A DNA stretch of 64,000 bases from Wolfiporia cocos (Eukaryota; Basidiomycota; Agaricomycetes; Polyporales; Phaeolaceae): contig JACCLO010000013.1 in assembly GCA_029448655.1 (NCBI GenBank), positions 868,001 to 932,000 on the forward strand, in the 5' to 3' direction. The notes below the pieces were generated by a model. The model saw only the letters and a program-made list of their open reading frames with translations, was not told the origin of the DNA and did not search any database. Within the stretch, counting starts at the first letter, position 1. Every line of letters starts with the position of its first letter. Position numbers and translations under genes: made by a program. Shown piece by piece: positions 48,150 to 60,641 of the stretch.

Positions 48150-50150
48150 TTACAGGCAATAACAACAAGCAACCATTTTCTTCTTATCAATGGTTCTGTT
48201 TCTACCGGACATAGCATGACAGATGTCAATAAGGCTGTCTTGATGTTTTGCATCACAATCTTCTTTCTTTGCCCTCCTCTAAGTGCCTCTACATTTGCCT
48301 TTCGATTTATATCTCTTGCTAGCCGAATATACTCACCAAGGAGATAGCAATTGACCGACTGATACTATCCTGAACGAGTGCTGCAATGCGCGTCTGGTAA
48401 AATCGCCCGTATCTATTTGCGATGATCATCTCATCAATAGACATATGTCATTTGAGTAGTCTGTCTCTATGTGATCTCGATCTGCAGCACCTAAATCAGT
48501 GAGTGATCGTTCAGTATCGACTCGAAAATGACTTCAATGGGACATAATCAGGTCTGGGAATCGATATTATACAATCGCTGTGTATCGTACAGAGTACTTG
48601 CAGTATTGTGAGTTAACTAGCTGGCTAACCCATGCCCTCGCACGGAAACTAGAGTGACATATGTTATCGTGATGTAGCTGAGGTACGACAAGCTTCAGGC
48701 CACAAGCTTTCGATCAAAGCAGTGGCTACTGTACTAGGGAATTGTCTAATTAAGATGCTTTACTAAAGAAGATATATCCACGCCATCTGCTGCTATGCTG
48801 ACGAGTTTACCCTTGTAAAGATGGACCCGACTGCCTCATTGTTTCAGATAATCACTCAAGGTATTGATCTCAAGCAGACAATGCCGTCTTTGATTGTCGG
48901 TGCCGATGTCATTGGACAGTTCCTTCGTGTCTTTGACTCGGCGGAGCTGGAAAGGTGTACTTGCGAGCTTTACCTCCATAAGTATAGCTGAGATACGACA
49001 TATATCAAGTAAGAGGAAGCGTCGACTGTGTACAACAAACCGTCATTATGGGTAACGGTACCAAATTTCACAAAATCCGCAGTTACATACTGCAGCCACG
49101 AGACAAGTGAATTAATCTTGCTGATGGTAGACTCATTCAGAGGGATGGTGAGTCTTTAAGATGGCAGTTTGATGACGTACAACGTCCTGTAAGTAGCTGA
49201 TGAATTCCATCTTCACAGCAGAAACGTTTGAGTCCAGGCACATCGACTGATTCTGGAAGTTTTTCTTTGGTTGAGGTTGTACGTATATATAGTCTGCTCA
49301 CAACCGTCTAAAGCTGAGCCGAGTAAAGCCAAGCGGAGCCAACGGTGCATATGCGTGCACGCCATGTCGCCTTGTGACAATAAGCTCGTAATGTATACTA
49401 TACCAGTACAACGTTACTGTCACACATCATAAGCCTTCAAAATTTTGCTAACCTGATCCCTTGCGCCCAAGAGCGGCATCACAACGGGGCATATGCATAT
49501 GAGCGCTCATTACTCTACAGCTTTCCGTATCATGTTGCCAAGCCTCCGCACCGACCATTTACATAACAGTATATGACTACCGATACTTGTTTTACTACCA
49601 CAATGTATGATGGTCGAGATTACTGATGTCTAACCCACAGCAACACCAATTGATTTAACCCTATCTGTCACATATCGCACCAGGAAAGTTGTAGCAGAAA
49701 AACAAGCGTAATCGTCGCACAAAATTGCAAATTGCCTCCATGTGATCACTCAGAAGAGATGAGCTGGTAGCTGCATGAGGCCGTGATAATGTACAGGCAG
49801 TGACGTAAACAGGAACCGCCCGAGCTGCATCTCCCCGATCACAAGTTGCGAGTACTGATTTCCCTTGCGCATGCACAAAGAACTGCAACCGCTAACATCT
49901 GTCTCTTGATGTCTATGAATATCAATGTTATGGCTTTTCCACACCATATAGATGCTGCTAAAGCTGAGCTAGCTGCGCTTGCAAAACGCTTGGCTAACGG
50001 CTTGCGGCGATACCCAGTGTTGACCTGGAAAAGAGCCGCTCAGGGCGAGATCATCGTATTCACTTTGAAGTCCTTGATGGATGTGATGGTTAGCAAAAGC
50101 TTAGCCGGTATACGCCATGGCTATAGGGAGCATAATCTCTGCGTGCCGAG
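48150..50150. other. No firm gene; two short protein-like frames
   Basis: A frame at 48821-48994 (starting MDPTASLFQIITQGID) and one at 49846-50172 (plus strand, with a helical stretch AKAELAALAKRLANGLRR) look protein-like but carry no recognisable domain. Exons of an unknown gene are possible. Nothing else identified. Confidence 0.35.
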
Positions 50151-50286
50151 GGACTTCAGTCAATTATCTTAATCTGCCAACTGCCCTTCGCTTAAGAAAT
50201 CGCAGTTGCGAGCTAGGTTTACATGCAGATTAATCTGCTAACTGCGGCAGATTAATCTACTGTGACAATAAAATGGTACATCCCGG

Positions 50287-50362
50287 ATTCGAACCAAGGA
50301 CCTTAGCGCAGACGGGAATAACAGCATCGCAGCATACAATAGCCAACTGAGCTACAGTGCAA
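50287..50362 (-). other. tRNA-like sequence, left arm of the 703-bp element
   Basis: Minus strand contains TAGCTCAGTTGG (A box) and GGTTCGAATCC (B box), the latter followed by GGGATGTACCA. The distance between boxes is longer than in an intron-less tRNA. Confidence 0.6.
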
Positions 50363-50653
50363 CTAGTGTGTGCCCTATTTTAAGCAATATATAGAGTATT
50401 TTGTAAACTTCATTTTCGCAGTTTAACATCTTCCATAACACAAATACAAATGAATCTGCCTCTAAAGACCTGTGATTCCAGTGTATTCAGCTTTCCCATG
50501 GTGAGTTGCTCCAGTTCAAGCATGGTAAATCAAGCTACCACTATCATTGATTTCTGTATGCTTGTTGGAGCAGTTAGTTGCCTTGACGATTTGCGGAAAT
50601 TGTGTGTAAAATTTGCGTTATATATATTTTGATTGGTCAAGGGTAACTGTTGC

Positions 50654-50739
50654 CAATATGGCTCAGTTGGCTAATTATGCTGCGATGCTCTTATTCCCGT
50701 CTGCGCTAAGGTCCTTGGTTCGAATCCGGGATGTACCAT
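50654..50739 (+). other. tRNA-like sequence, right arm of the 703-bp element
   Basis: TGGCTCAGTTGG (A box) and GGTTCGAATCC (B box), ending GGGATGTACCA and followed by TTTTATT, a weak pol III stop. Nearly identical to the left arm copy in inverse orientation. Confidence 0.6.
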
Positions 50740-51221
50740 TTTATTGTCACAGTAGATTAATCTGCCGCAGTTAGCAGATTAATCTGCGTGCAAACCTAGC
50801 TCGCAACTGCGATTTCTTAAGCGAAGGGCAGTTGGCAGATTAAGATAATTGACTGAAACTCTACGCGTGCCAATCACCTCTCAGCGCCTTCTATCGAGTC
50901 ACTGTGGCAGTTCTGCGGATGTCTCAGATCCGCTTTTCGGGCCTCGTGATGGATCATTCCCATTATCAGAGTGAACTGTGATTGCTTCGGGCGAAGGTTC
51001 CAACTCAAGTGACGCGACCGCTCATGCGATATCGGGAATGGTGTCTAGCGGGGGTTAGGTGCAACACTGCCTTGGTGGGTATTTCATATCCAAGCTACAT
51101 GCCGAGAAACCTCCCGCCTAATTATGGGCATTCATGGAAGACATCTCAGTCAGGTCCCTATAGATGACTTGCGAGCCCGGACCGTTGCACTGTTCCCACT
51201 CCTTTTGTTCCTTACACCATT

Positions 51222-52952
51222 ATGTCGTCGAACGAAAAGATGGCAGAGTACATTCAAGACCTCAAAGCGATGTGAGTATCTGCCTGTTGTGACAATCTCT
51301 CGTATTCATTCAAGACAATGCAGTGAAACCCAAAATCGGATTTTGATCTCTGCTGCTGGTTAATCGTTCCCTTCATGAGACTGGTACTTTATGACTCATT
51401 TCAGAACCTCCTTTGTAGCTCTCCTTGTATTTGAGTACGCCATCACTCTGCGACAGGAGATTGACTTCATGTGGAGAAGTGGCAATACGAAGATATCCAT
51501 GGCAATCTTCTTTTCAAATCGCTCTATAATCTTGGTTACGGCATTATCGTACGTGCTCATTGTAGTCCCCTCTACGAGTGTTGGTGTACGTAGCCATCTA
51601 TCTGAACTATGGAGGCTCTTGTTGATGTTTGATCAGAGGTGAGCTCATTATCACCGAAAAATATTCGCCTGATTGAGGTATTGTAGTGTCAAATCGGAGC
51701 AAATCCTGCTCCTATTTGCAACAGACGCATCAAGAGCCGCGTGGGCTGGTACGACGTCTGCCTTCTTATAACTTCATCCACTAATTATAAATAGCCTTCT
51801 CTGCCCTGTGGGTGTATGCCGTATGCAAGCGACAGTGGCCACTGGCCATTTTCACGCTGCTTTTAAGTCTTCTTCCTGTCGCCGCTGATGTGGTAGGATG
51901 CTTTCGTGTAAGAGAATTGAGCCAACCGCTGATGATATAATGTAGACTTCGCAAGAATATTCATATTTCGTTGTATACGAAAACTTTGTATCTGAACAAA
52001 GTGCACTGTCGACATTAACATCGTCAAGGTGCGCTTCTCGCTCTATCGGCGCCGTCAGACAATCAAATACTATAAGCAGAAGTAAGTACGTCGTCGATGC
52101 TATGTACATCGGCCAAATCTGGTGTATTATTCTGATATGCATCAGTGGAAATCGCTACTCGAACCTGTATCATTGCCTCCGACGCGTTGATGATTGGCGT
52201 AACGTGGTATAGCTTCTATGGTTCTAACCGTTATCTACTCTCAACGAGAGGGAAGCTTTCTCTTGCACGATTACTCACAAGGGATGGTGAGTAGCTCTAC
52301 TGTACTCATTATTGATATGAAGTTGATCGACCTTGGCCTATGAGGCTTGTTGAATTTCACGTGAGAAATTGTGTCCATGCTGCAAGCAGGTGCTCGAATG
52401 TTTTCGCATACTCATACTAATATTGAACGTCATCGGCGTTGTTCTGTACTACACCAAGGTTCGTATACATGTTAATTTTGATAAAAGTCACGCGTTTATG
52501 AACCGTCGCTTTTAGCAAAACGAGGCATATCTTGCAATAACATCTGGCATCACCGTGTTTGGTCACAACACTTGATACGAGCCGACAGTTGTTGACCTAT
52601 ATTTATTTATAGGGTCACTGTCATCTTCATATCTCGTACTATGCTCAACATACGCGAGATCTACGCTGCTCACGACCATGTTGAGCTTCGGAGCGTTCCT
52701 GATCATAGGCGTCGGCCATCTGGGCATTCTAGATCGTCCACGTCAACGGTGATACCCAAGAGTGCATTTCAGATGCATCATTTGAAATCCACGATCACGA
52801 TGGGAGAGCCTCCCTGTACTATGTCCGCATATAACATCGCTCGTAATCCGGCAGAAGACATTATATGGGAGGAAGACTTAATCAAGGATGGCGGGATAGA
52901 CACCGGTGGGCTTGCAAACTACGGTATCTGTGATGAAAATGCATGCGTCTGA
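51222..52952 (+). CDS. DUF6533-like multi-TM membrane protein gene, multi-exon
   Basis: ATG 51222 (MSSNEKMAEYIQDLKA) opens a 50-nt exon with donor GTGAGT. A 35-nt exon (51324-51358) follows, and a third starts at 51419 with LLVFEYAITLRQEIDFMW, the family signature, giving a consistent phase. Further exons: from 51795 AFSALWVYAVCKRQWPLAIF, near 52145 VEIATRTCIIASDALMIGVTW to LLTRDG (donor GTGAGT), near 52392 VLECFRILILILNVIGVVLYYTK, and the last from about 52620 with ISRTMLNIREIY and a polar cytosolic tail to the stop at 52952. The exons between 51585 and 51795 and near 51900-52100 are uncertain. Predicted seven-helix integral membrane protein of unknown function, paralogous to genes at 1-1541 and 56.5-58.3 kb. 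Confidence 0.7.
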
Positions 52953-52999
52953 CAGTTCGTAGTGAGTATCGCCTACATTTACGCAGACTCTTACGAGGC

Positions 53000-55900
53000 C
53001 TGACATTAGATAACGCTAGGCTCTGGAAAAATCAGCATTTTTCCGTTTTAGCTTTAGCATAGAGTATCAATGAAGGGGCTGTCTGAGCGGACCCCACTTC
53101 ATCTTTGCTCACTTGGGCCTCACTCCTTGCCTACCAATACTCTCATTCTCGCAGATCACAAGAATATCTGCCTTTCCTATCTAGCATCACTTTTCAAAGA
53201 TATTATTGCGATATCTGCTAGTCAAATCTCCCTTCAGGCTGTAGCCTCATATCTAGCGAAGCACATGTCGCAACGCGTCTGGAATCTGCTCGCCGCTGAG
53301 CTCAGCGTCCGGGGAGGCGCCGCGCGATTTGATCGATGATCGGCGGCACGGTCTATGGAACTTGCCTATAGGTTTAGGTTGGGAGCGTACTTCCAGCGCA
53401 CGGATACTTATCGCCCGCGTCCGGGTATCGCCATTTGAGAAGCCTAGGACTCTGGCGCTAACCTAACAGTGAAACAATAGCTGACGCGATGGACGCAGTT
53501 TCTCGCAGATTGCAGCTGGAATCAACAATTTCTTTATGGACATGAGTGTCGAATAGATATAAGCTGCAAATTAGCTGTCATTTTCATTCAGTTTATGCAC
53601 AATGCATGCGGGGTAATTAGAGCAAGTACGCAAGAGATAGCTAGTGCAACGGAATATTCGACTGCTAGATTACATCCCTCTCTCTTCCTCCCTAATAGCT
53701 AGCCGCTAGCCCAGGTAAAAACAAGAATGCGTTACAGGCTGTAGTCTTAGATCAGTGCGCGGTGACTCCAGAATCCGCCGTCATACCATCTGGCGGATGG
53801 TGGCAGAAATGGATGAGAATCTCATTGACTTGTGACTCTTGCCCAGAGCCCGTGCGCAGTTCAAAGATTTAGAACTTTGCATGGCCTCGGGGTTCGCCAT
53901 GGGACGAGTTTGGCTGGGCTCTCAGCCAAGTGCAAACTTTGCTCGATAAAGAATCTCCCACGGTATGGTCGTTGCAAAAAATCTCTGTTGTACTATATCA
54001 AGGACGTGAAATGCCTATTAACTGGATCGAACCTTTGTCGCTGAAATATGCGAGTTTATCACTGCTCAGCCGTCGGGGAAAGGCTGTGACCATGTTGGTG
54101 GCTCCTCATAACCCCCATGACCTCGAGCGCTGCGTTGCCTTCGTTCAGATGACAGTAATATCAACACTGCTTAATTTATCGCGGCTGTAAAGCAAACACG
54201 TCTGTACGCAGTGTGATTCTGTTTTTATAGCGCTCATCCGGACCCGTTGATCTCGTCGTACTCAAGTGGCGTGGCATTGACAAGTGCGCGATGTACGATA
54301 ACGATGGATTCTCGATCAGAACCACCTTCCGAGTGTGTTCCGCCTACAACTGTGTCGGAGACCGTTTCGATCAGCATAGCATCAGCCGCCGGTGGTGAGC
54401 TATGCGGTTTATCACTGGTGGCTGCTGAATTTGTTTTATACGGATCATATTGTGGCGTACTGGGCTTGGAAGTGAAAGTGCCCCCTAATCATGATGCGCT
54501 CAGACTCGGAATGCCAACAATAGTAACAGTAGGCATCATTCGGTGCCCTCTGATCACGTAGATTACTGAGAGAGGGATTACACCGCGACCACTATTCCAA
54601 ATAGGTTAATCATCTCGGCGAACCGATGATGGACCACTATATCAAGCTGCACTCGATATACATTACCTTTTGTGTACATGAGGGACCTTAGTAGATGAGA
54701 TGCATCCCAGAACTTTTAGGATGCATACTAGAACTTCTCAATCCTCTGAGATGCATTTGACATAAAAATGCAGCTAAAAGACTACAAATTGAAACTGAAA
54801 CACTATAATAGATGCATCTCGTTTTCTGAGATTCGACTGTAAACGTCAAGAAAGTGAAGTGTCTCAAGTCGCAATGTAAGTCCCATGCCGCTTATCGAAT
54901 ATCTTCACATAATTACACTTGAGCCGCGATTCAATTCACTGACGCAAAATTACATGCGAGAAATATCATCATGAGCTACCGATCGGCTGTCCCATCGATG
55001 TTGCCACTGACGATGTGTAAAGGACAACATTCTTTGTGTTCAGCAGGCATTCTCAACTAGTCCAGGTATAGATACGTACAGCTCTAAAACTCTAGTGGAA
55101 TCATGGACATAACACCAGTGTTCGGTTCCTTCAGGCGTCCGGACAGTATTGTACCGCACAGAGCCCGCACAACTAAAACGCAAACCTAACAGCAACTGGA
55201 TGTTGATATCAGTACGTGCTTTTTGAAACTCGAATCATCGATGTAGGTATGCCAACGGTGCATGATTTCCTAGTCCTGACGGTGACTGCAATGACTATAT
55301 CCTCCATGGATTGCTTACTTCACTGACCATACAAGAAACACCGCTATGCTGTCAAGTAATGGATAGCTCCTGAATCAACAGTATCCAGTTCGCAGATAGC
55401 GATGTATAGCGCCTCTGTCAAGTCATGATCACACCGATCGCGAACGAAGTTGCAGCACTATACTCAAATCAGCTTCCAAAGGATGGTATCGTCAGATACC
55501 ACCTCCATTGCTATGATTGCGAGTCTTAACGGTGCACCAGTCCTCAATCGGATGGCATATCTTCAGGGTGACTCCCCATCGGCCTATCCTTGATCGATTG
55601 ATCGCCGATTATTTAGCGCATTTTGGGAGGTGAGACGCCGAGCGCTCACTGACACTGAGCGGCTCACTTAGGCAACACCTCATTTCGTCTTGATGGAAGG
55701 TTCAGGCCATCACCACTGCGGCAGGGGCGCATCATCCTCACATGGTGTTCCTACAGCGTAGATTGGCTGCATTAGGCTACATTAATATTGGTGGCGTGCT
55801 CCGCGCACTATCAACATGCTACTAGTAAGGATTGGCAACAAAACACAAACCAATGGCTGGTCATCTGAATTATAGGAAGCAATTCGGCCCGCTTTTGAAG

Positions 55901-56520
55901 CCGTTTCGCATTTTCTTAGATACTGTACTAGCTAACATAACGCGCACTGCGGCACCTCGACAGAAGCGGTGCACGATTCACGTACATAATGTATGCAACG
56001 TAGCATAGCGACATCAAATAGATGTTTTCCTTGATTTGTGCCTTACAGTATATCAATATTGACAGGCGTTCGTTCCCCCCTTCTACATTTACGTAAAGAT
56101 ATTGCATGTTTCCCGGTTCCTGACGAATTGAGATCGGTCAGAAGCTGCGTTCCAAAGGCATCTGCTGTGAATCTGAATGTCCTTGTATGCACACGTGTCA
56201 CTAGCCTAATTCGCAGAGTCTGTAGTGTCAGTCCTCCGGCAATGTGCCCAACTGGTATTTGAGTCAACATCAACATGCACTGCCTCGCTGATCAGCACTT
56301 GTGGCGTGGATCTAGGTATCGGTATCCTATCCGACTCGGAACGATGATTCCGGGCAGAAATGTCTTGGAAATGTAAGCCTAGAGTTAGAGGACCGTCACT
56401 TCGCCAATGCACATCAAACTGCTGACATGACAGAGCCGATCAAGATCATTACTGAGGATATTTAAATGCATTCGACAACAGCTCTCTCCCGCGCCTCGAC
56501 CTCTACACGCCTCAGATCTT
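53000..56520. other. Unassigned stretch with short frames and a palindrome-rich fragment
   Basis: Plus-strand frames at 53070-53339, 53930-54190 (with TVWSLQKISVVLYQGREMPI) and 54247-54561 look partly protein-like but match no family I know and may be exon fragments of decayed genes. At 54690-54835 several AGATGCATC-type palindromes recur. From 54850 to 56500 I see nothing supportable. Confidence 0.35.
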
Positions 56521-56527
56521 GACGGTT

Positions 56528-58251
56528 ATGGCCTCTGACAATGCGGCTCAGATCATCGAGCGATATGAAGAAGCGCAAGTCTGTCCTACGCTTCCAGCAA
56601 AGCAGTGAACTGATTTTCGTCGCTCAGTCTCAATGAAACTTATATTTACGCTGCATGTGCTGGTACGTTCAATCTTCACTGCACGGGGATATTTTGTTCA
56701 AACTTTTCAATGTTCAATAGCCCTTCTCCTTTACGACTATGTGATCACAATGGGTCAAGAGATCAGCTTTATGTGGTCAAATGAGAGACAAGGGTCCGCC
56801 TTGATCTTTATTGCAAACCGCTGCATTGTACTGGGGATGGCCGTATCAATAATACTTGAATTGCCAAACATTCCAGGCATAAATGTTGGTCCCACATAGT
56901 ATAACGCATTGTTATTGAAGCTGATCGATTGTACAGAGGTGATGCTGCTCGATGGCCTACGCTTCGAGTGATATTGATTGACATCGTTTCTAGCTGCAAA
57001 GTGATCGTTATCTTATTTCAAGTTGCCTACATTGCATCTCTGGCTATTTGGACAGGTGATATTATCTCAGGGTTTTTGACAGAAAATATGGAATTCTGAC
57101 GTAAACTACGAATACAAGTGTTCTCGGCGCTGCGTGTGTATGCAATCTGCGATAAGCGGCGATATCTGCCAGTAATAACAACTGCGGTGGGTCTGATTCC
57201 TGTAGGCACAGAATTGGTCCGTATGCTTCATACACAGCTATTTGCATCTACTTATTCCGATCCAGGCTATTCAGGCTTCTTCGTACTTTGACATCATTGG
57301 AGATGCTTGTGTTCAAAATAGCCGTCTATCAGCTGAAACGCAGTTTCAGTGAGTGGCTTCTCTGGGTCTATAGACATATACTCAGCTGCGCTATAGCCGT
57401 AAGTGATGTGAATGATTGAATAAGAACCAGGTATTCACATTCAGCCATCACAGTCGATATAGTCGCTCGAGCAGCTCTGATCGCGGCAGACGCGATAGTT
57501 GTATTCGCCACATGGCGTAGTGTCCATGGAGACATCCAACGCCTAATGCAATCAGCAAGCAAGCTTTCACTTATGGAATTGGTGTTGCGTGATGGTAAGC
57601 AATACATTGTACATTTTGCGCTATGATCAACTTTGAGATCATCAGGGATTGTGTATTTCACGTATGTCCAACATCGCATATCGTCTCACAGGGCTAAGCT
57701 GGAACCAGCCTACTCCTCCTGCTGAATATTGTGAATATTTGTATACGCTTATTGAAAGTAAGATTCCTCCATGTGGACCGCCAAATGGCATCTGACACGC
57801 GCATATTGTCAGCCTAATATCCAACTGGCCCCGCTTGCTGCAACGTTCGTTTGATCAACTCTTCTATCAACATGATTGGCAGCTGACATCCACCAGCTTC
57901 ACGTCGATATGCATATCCCGAATCATCTTGAACCTCCGAGAAGCCTGCTTTGTCAAGCAGGATCCTTCCGAATATCGTAACACAACGCGGAACGAGATGA
58001 ATGACACGTTGCAATTCAGGCCACAAAGGGTGACAGCGCGTTCTCGGGATGCACCAACGACAGGCACTGTTCCCGCGATAGACGTCCACGCATCTATCAG
58101 CGAGGATATACGGACAGATTCCGTCCAGTCTCAGATGACAGGAGCCCATCGCTGCGAAGATGGCGATGTAGAATCTGCGCGCAGAGAGATCCATCGTTGC
58201 TTCGACGATGACTTCTCGGACGACCTGCTGACAGATGATGAACGTGCCTGA
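56528..58251 (+). CDS. DUF6533-like multi-TM membrane protein gene, multi-exon
   Basis: Likely start ATG 56528 (MASDNAAQIIERYEEAQ). Exons recognised by family motifs: NETYIYAACA joined to LLLYDYVITMGQEISFMW across an intron ending in AATAG, then NRCIVLGMAVSIILELPNI. A helix SCKVIVILFQVAYIASLAIW lies near 56990-57055, VFSALRVYAICDKRRY near 57120-57215, and VDIVARAALIAADAIVVFATW to LVLRDG near 57450-57595 (donor GTAAGC). LLLLLNIVNICIRLLK is near 57705, and the last exon (from about 57900) carries SRIILNLREACF and a polar tail to 58251. Exon 1 to 2 splicing does not resolve cleanly and one junction near 57655 is awkward, so the gene may be damaged. Function unknown. Confidence 0.62.
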
Positions 58252-58259
58252 CCCATTGG

Positions 58260-59070
58260 TGAGCTATCAATTCTCTGGGTTCTTCGTGTCTTGTGCATGG
58301 ATCATTCGACAAAGCTGATTGTGCATTAGACAGAATTGATATGGACGGTGGATTTGCTGGGCAGGACCCAATAGTCATGCACTTACAGCTCAGGTGGCAG
58401 CTTGTATGATGTAATTAGTTTCATAATGTGATTTGTATGATCGCTTACCACGCTACGGTCCAATGGCTTCACACTCACCACACGCAGAGGGTTCGCACAG
58501 GCCCTAGGGACTGAGGCATGACCTCATGCCTTCAGCTGGATCTGCCTGGATCAACCTGGAGCATGCTTTGCGCACCGACGTCTCATCAGAGTTGAAGGGT
58601 GCGTGCAGGACCAAGCAGATTATCCAACGCGGACGCAAACCCCTAGAGTCCGCAACACGTCTGTCGTCTCGGTGGTCCTGTTTACGTCAGTCTGTTCATC
58701 AGCTCGACAGCTGAGCGAGCGAGATCAAGATGCATCGGCTCAACACGGAGAGCATGAGGATCAACGATGCCAGCAGTCTCGCAGCAGGCGGTTTCTACTC
58801 TTACCCGCAGTCCACACGCAGCATGCCTGACAAAGCGCACTGCCGACGTCGCGTCATTCGGCCGAATCAGCCGCACACGCACAGACCGCGATGAGGATTG
58901 AGAGCACAGAGTCCTATAGATAGATGCGAGTGATGTGCAAGGATACAATGAGGTAGATTGGGGCATCAGCAAAAGATAGTAAAGAACAGGAAGCACGGCC
59001 ACGAGCAGATGGTCCTTCCACAGACTACACGAGCATTTACATCGGTCACATTTTCGTACAAGCGCGGGCT
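58260..59070. other. Intergenic, no supported gene
   Basis: Short frames on both strands show no domain, splice pattern or similarity to the neighbours. The right part is the 3' flank of the minus-strand tetraspan gene. Confidence 0.5.
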
Positions 59071-59892
59071 CTATGCGTTCCCGTACGAGTGCTGCTGCTC
59101 GGAGTACGGGTATGGCGCGGTGGTGTTGAGGAGACCCTGGTTGACATCGGTCGTGGTGAGCTTGTACTGGCCCTGCCATGCACCCTGGTCGTCGAGCTGC
59201 TCGACGTAGCGGGAAATGACCGTCACGATGTCTGGAAGGGAAGCGCGCCCAGGTCAGTCTCGCTCTCGCCTCAGAGGCTGGAGCATCAAAGGTACGCACA
59301 AAGATGCGTGAAGACCTCCGCGATCACGATGATCGTCGCAGCGATTTTGACGCCGGTGGAGACATGCGTGGTACATTTGTCGACCGTGATGTTCCCGTTG
59401 CCGTCCTTATCAATGCAGTCCTCTGTGATGTTCTTCTGCGTGTAGATCTGGTAGAGGAACAGCCCTGCGGAGGCGAGCGAGAGGAGGAAGAGGATCCACG
59501 ACATTGTCGAGTACGCCTTTACGAAGCGGCGGTTCGCGGTTATCGAGCCGATGAAGCTGCGCGGACAGGTCAACGACTGCGCACTGTCAGCGAGCGCGGG
59601 CTGTGCACATACCCGAAGAACGACGCCAGTGCCATGATGGTGAATATGACCGCTAGCACAATGATGATGATCTTGTTCTCCTTCGTGTAATTGGTATAGT
59701 TGGCCGCTTTGATGTCGATTTCTACGGTTCCAGTTGAGACGATGCGAGTGGGCCACGTTAATGGGCCTTAGACTTACGATGCACAATGAACCACGTCACT
59801 GCGGCCAGCAGGCCCGTGAGGAGGAACGACAGCAGCGAGAAGAGGAACACTCCCGCGCGAACGGGGATACAGCAGCAAAAGTGTCGCGACAT
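59071..59892 (-). CDS. Four-transmembrane (tetraspan-like) membrane protein, four exons
   Basis: Exons (minus) 59892-59778, 59721-59613, 59556-59300 and 59231-59071 sum to 642 nt, encoding 213 residues. All introns are 50-70 nt with GT-AG borders and phases agree throughout. The N-terminus MSRHFCCCIPVRAG has a Cys cluster that may be palmitoylated. Hydrophobic segments lie at about 13-36 (VFLFSLLSFLLTGLLAAVTW), 55-74 (IIIIVLAVIFTIMALASFF), about 90-110 (SWILFLLSLASAGLFLY) and about 142-160 (IAATIIVIAEVFT). A loop with DCIDKDGNGNITVDKC lies between helices 3 and 4 and has two Cys. The C-terminal tail is Tyr/Gln-rich. Basidiomycete proteins of this layout are common but uncharacterised. Start is the only upstream Met in frame. 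Confidence 0.9.
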
Positions 59893-60641
59893 GTCTGCTT
59901 TTCGTTGAGACGCGGCGGTGGTGCAAACGGCTCGAGTCGTGAATCAACTTTCAAGATGGACGCCTCGGGAGAGAAAGCGGGTTGAGAAAGAGGAAGAGAC
60001 CCGAGTGAAGGATGCAAAAACCAGGCCCGACAAGACCACGCTATATATGCATGCGACCTTGTTGGCACTGATGGCGATGACACTGATCAGACTCGTCACC
60101 GCACGAGGCTATGCACTGCCAGATGCCCTGCCTCCTATCGATCAGCGCTGCGCGCGTAGTCCGCCGTTCCGACCTCCTTCGTCGATACCGAGCGCAAAAT
60201 CACAGCCTGAAACACCGACATGCCCTCAGAACAGCAGCATCCCGAGTTCATCGGTGCTGAGCAGCATAAGCGTTTACTCGGATACCGATTACAATATGAA
60301 CTCACGGGCGCCTAACATTACGCGATGCGGGCGCCTGCAAAATGGGCGCCCGGTTAACGACGCTGGCTATCCACGGAAAACCACTTTCATCCGTCGCTGC
60401 GGGCTTGTGGCATGCTGTGTAGAATATGAGCTGTGCAAGCATTCCTGGCGTAGCTGCGGTGTAGAACCGAGAATGCTTGGTAAGGCTAGGCAAGCCAAGG
60501 AGGACCGCTTTATTGCCACACTGGTCGGCAACATTTCGGTATTGCTAATGTCGGAATTAGAGCACCAGCTGTCGAACTCTGAAATTGACCACCAGTACTC
60601 CGTCGGTACACGCCCTCGTTGAACACAAACCCTGTGCTGAG

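Larger units (their letters stand above)
50155..50857. mobile_element. 703-bp inverted-repeat element with outward tRNA-like modules
   Basis: Arms of about 210 bp (50155-50365 and 50647-50857) are near-perfect inverted repeats starting TTCAGTCAATTATCTTAATC. Each arm holds the palindrome GCAGATTAATCTGC (or a close copy) and then a tRNA-like sequence pointing outward. The size, layout and TTCAGT start parallel the element at 47210-47889, but the primary sequence is different. The 280-bp core has no clear gene. No certain target duplication. Confidence 0.7.

Noticed and set aside
50654..50739. A functional tRNA gene
   Set aside because: A and B boxes are good, but the spacing and stems do not give a normal cloverleaf and it is part of an inverted-repeat element.
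59918..60622. 234-codon plus-strand open frame
   Set aside because: Covers the promoter region of the divergent tetraspan gene and runs up to the start of the GFA gene; no domain and odd composition.
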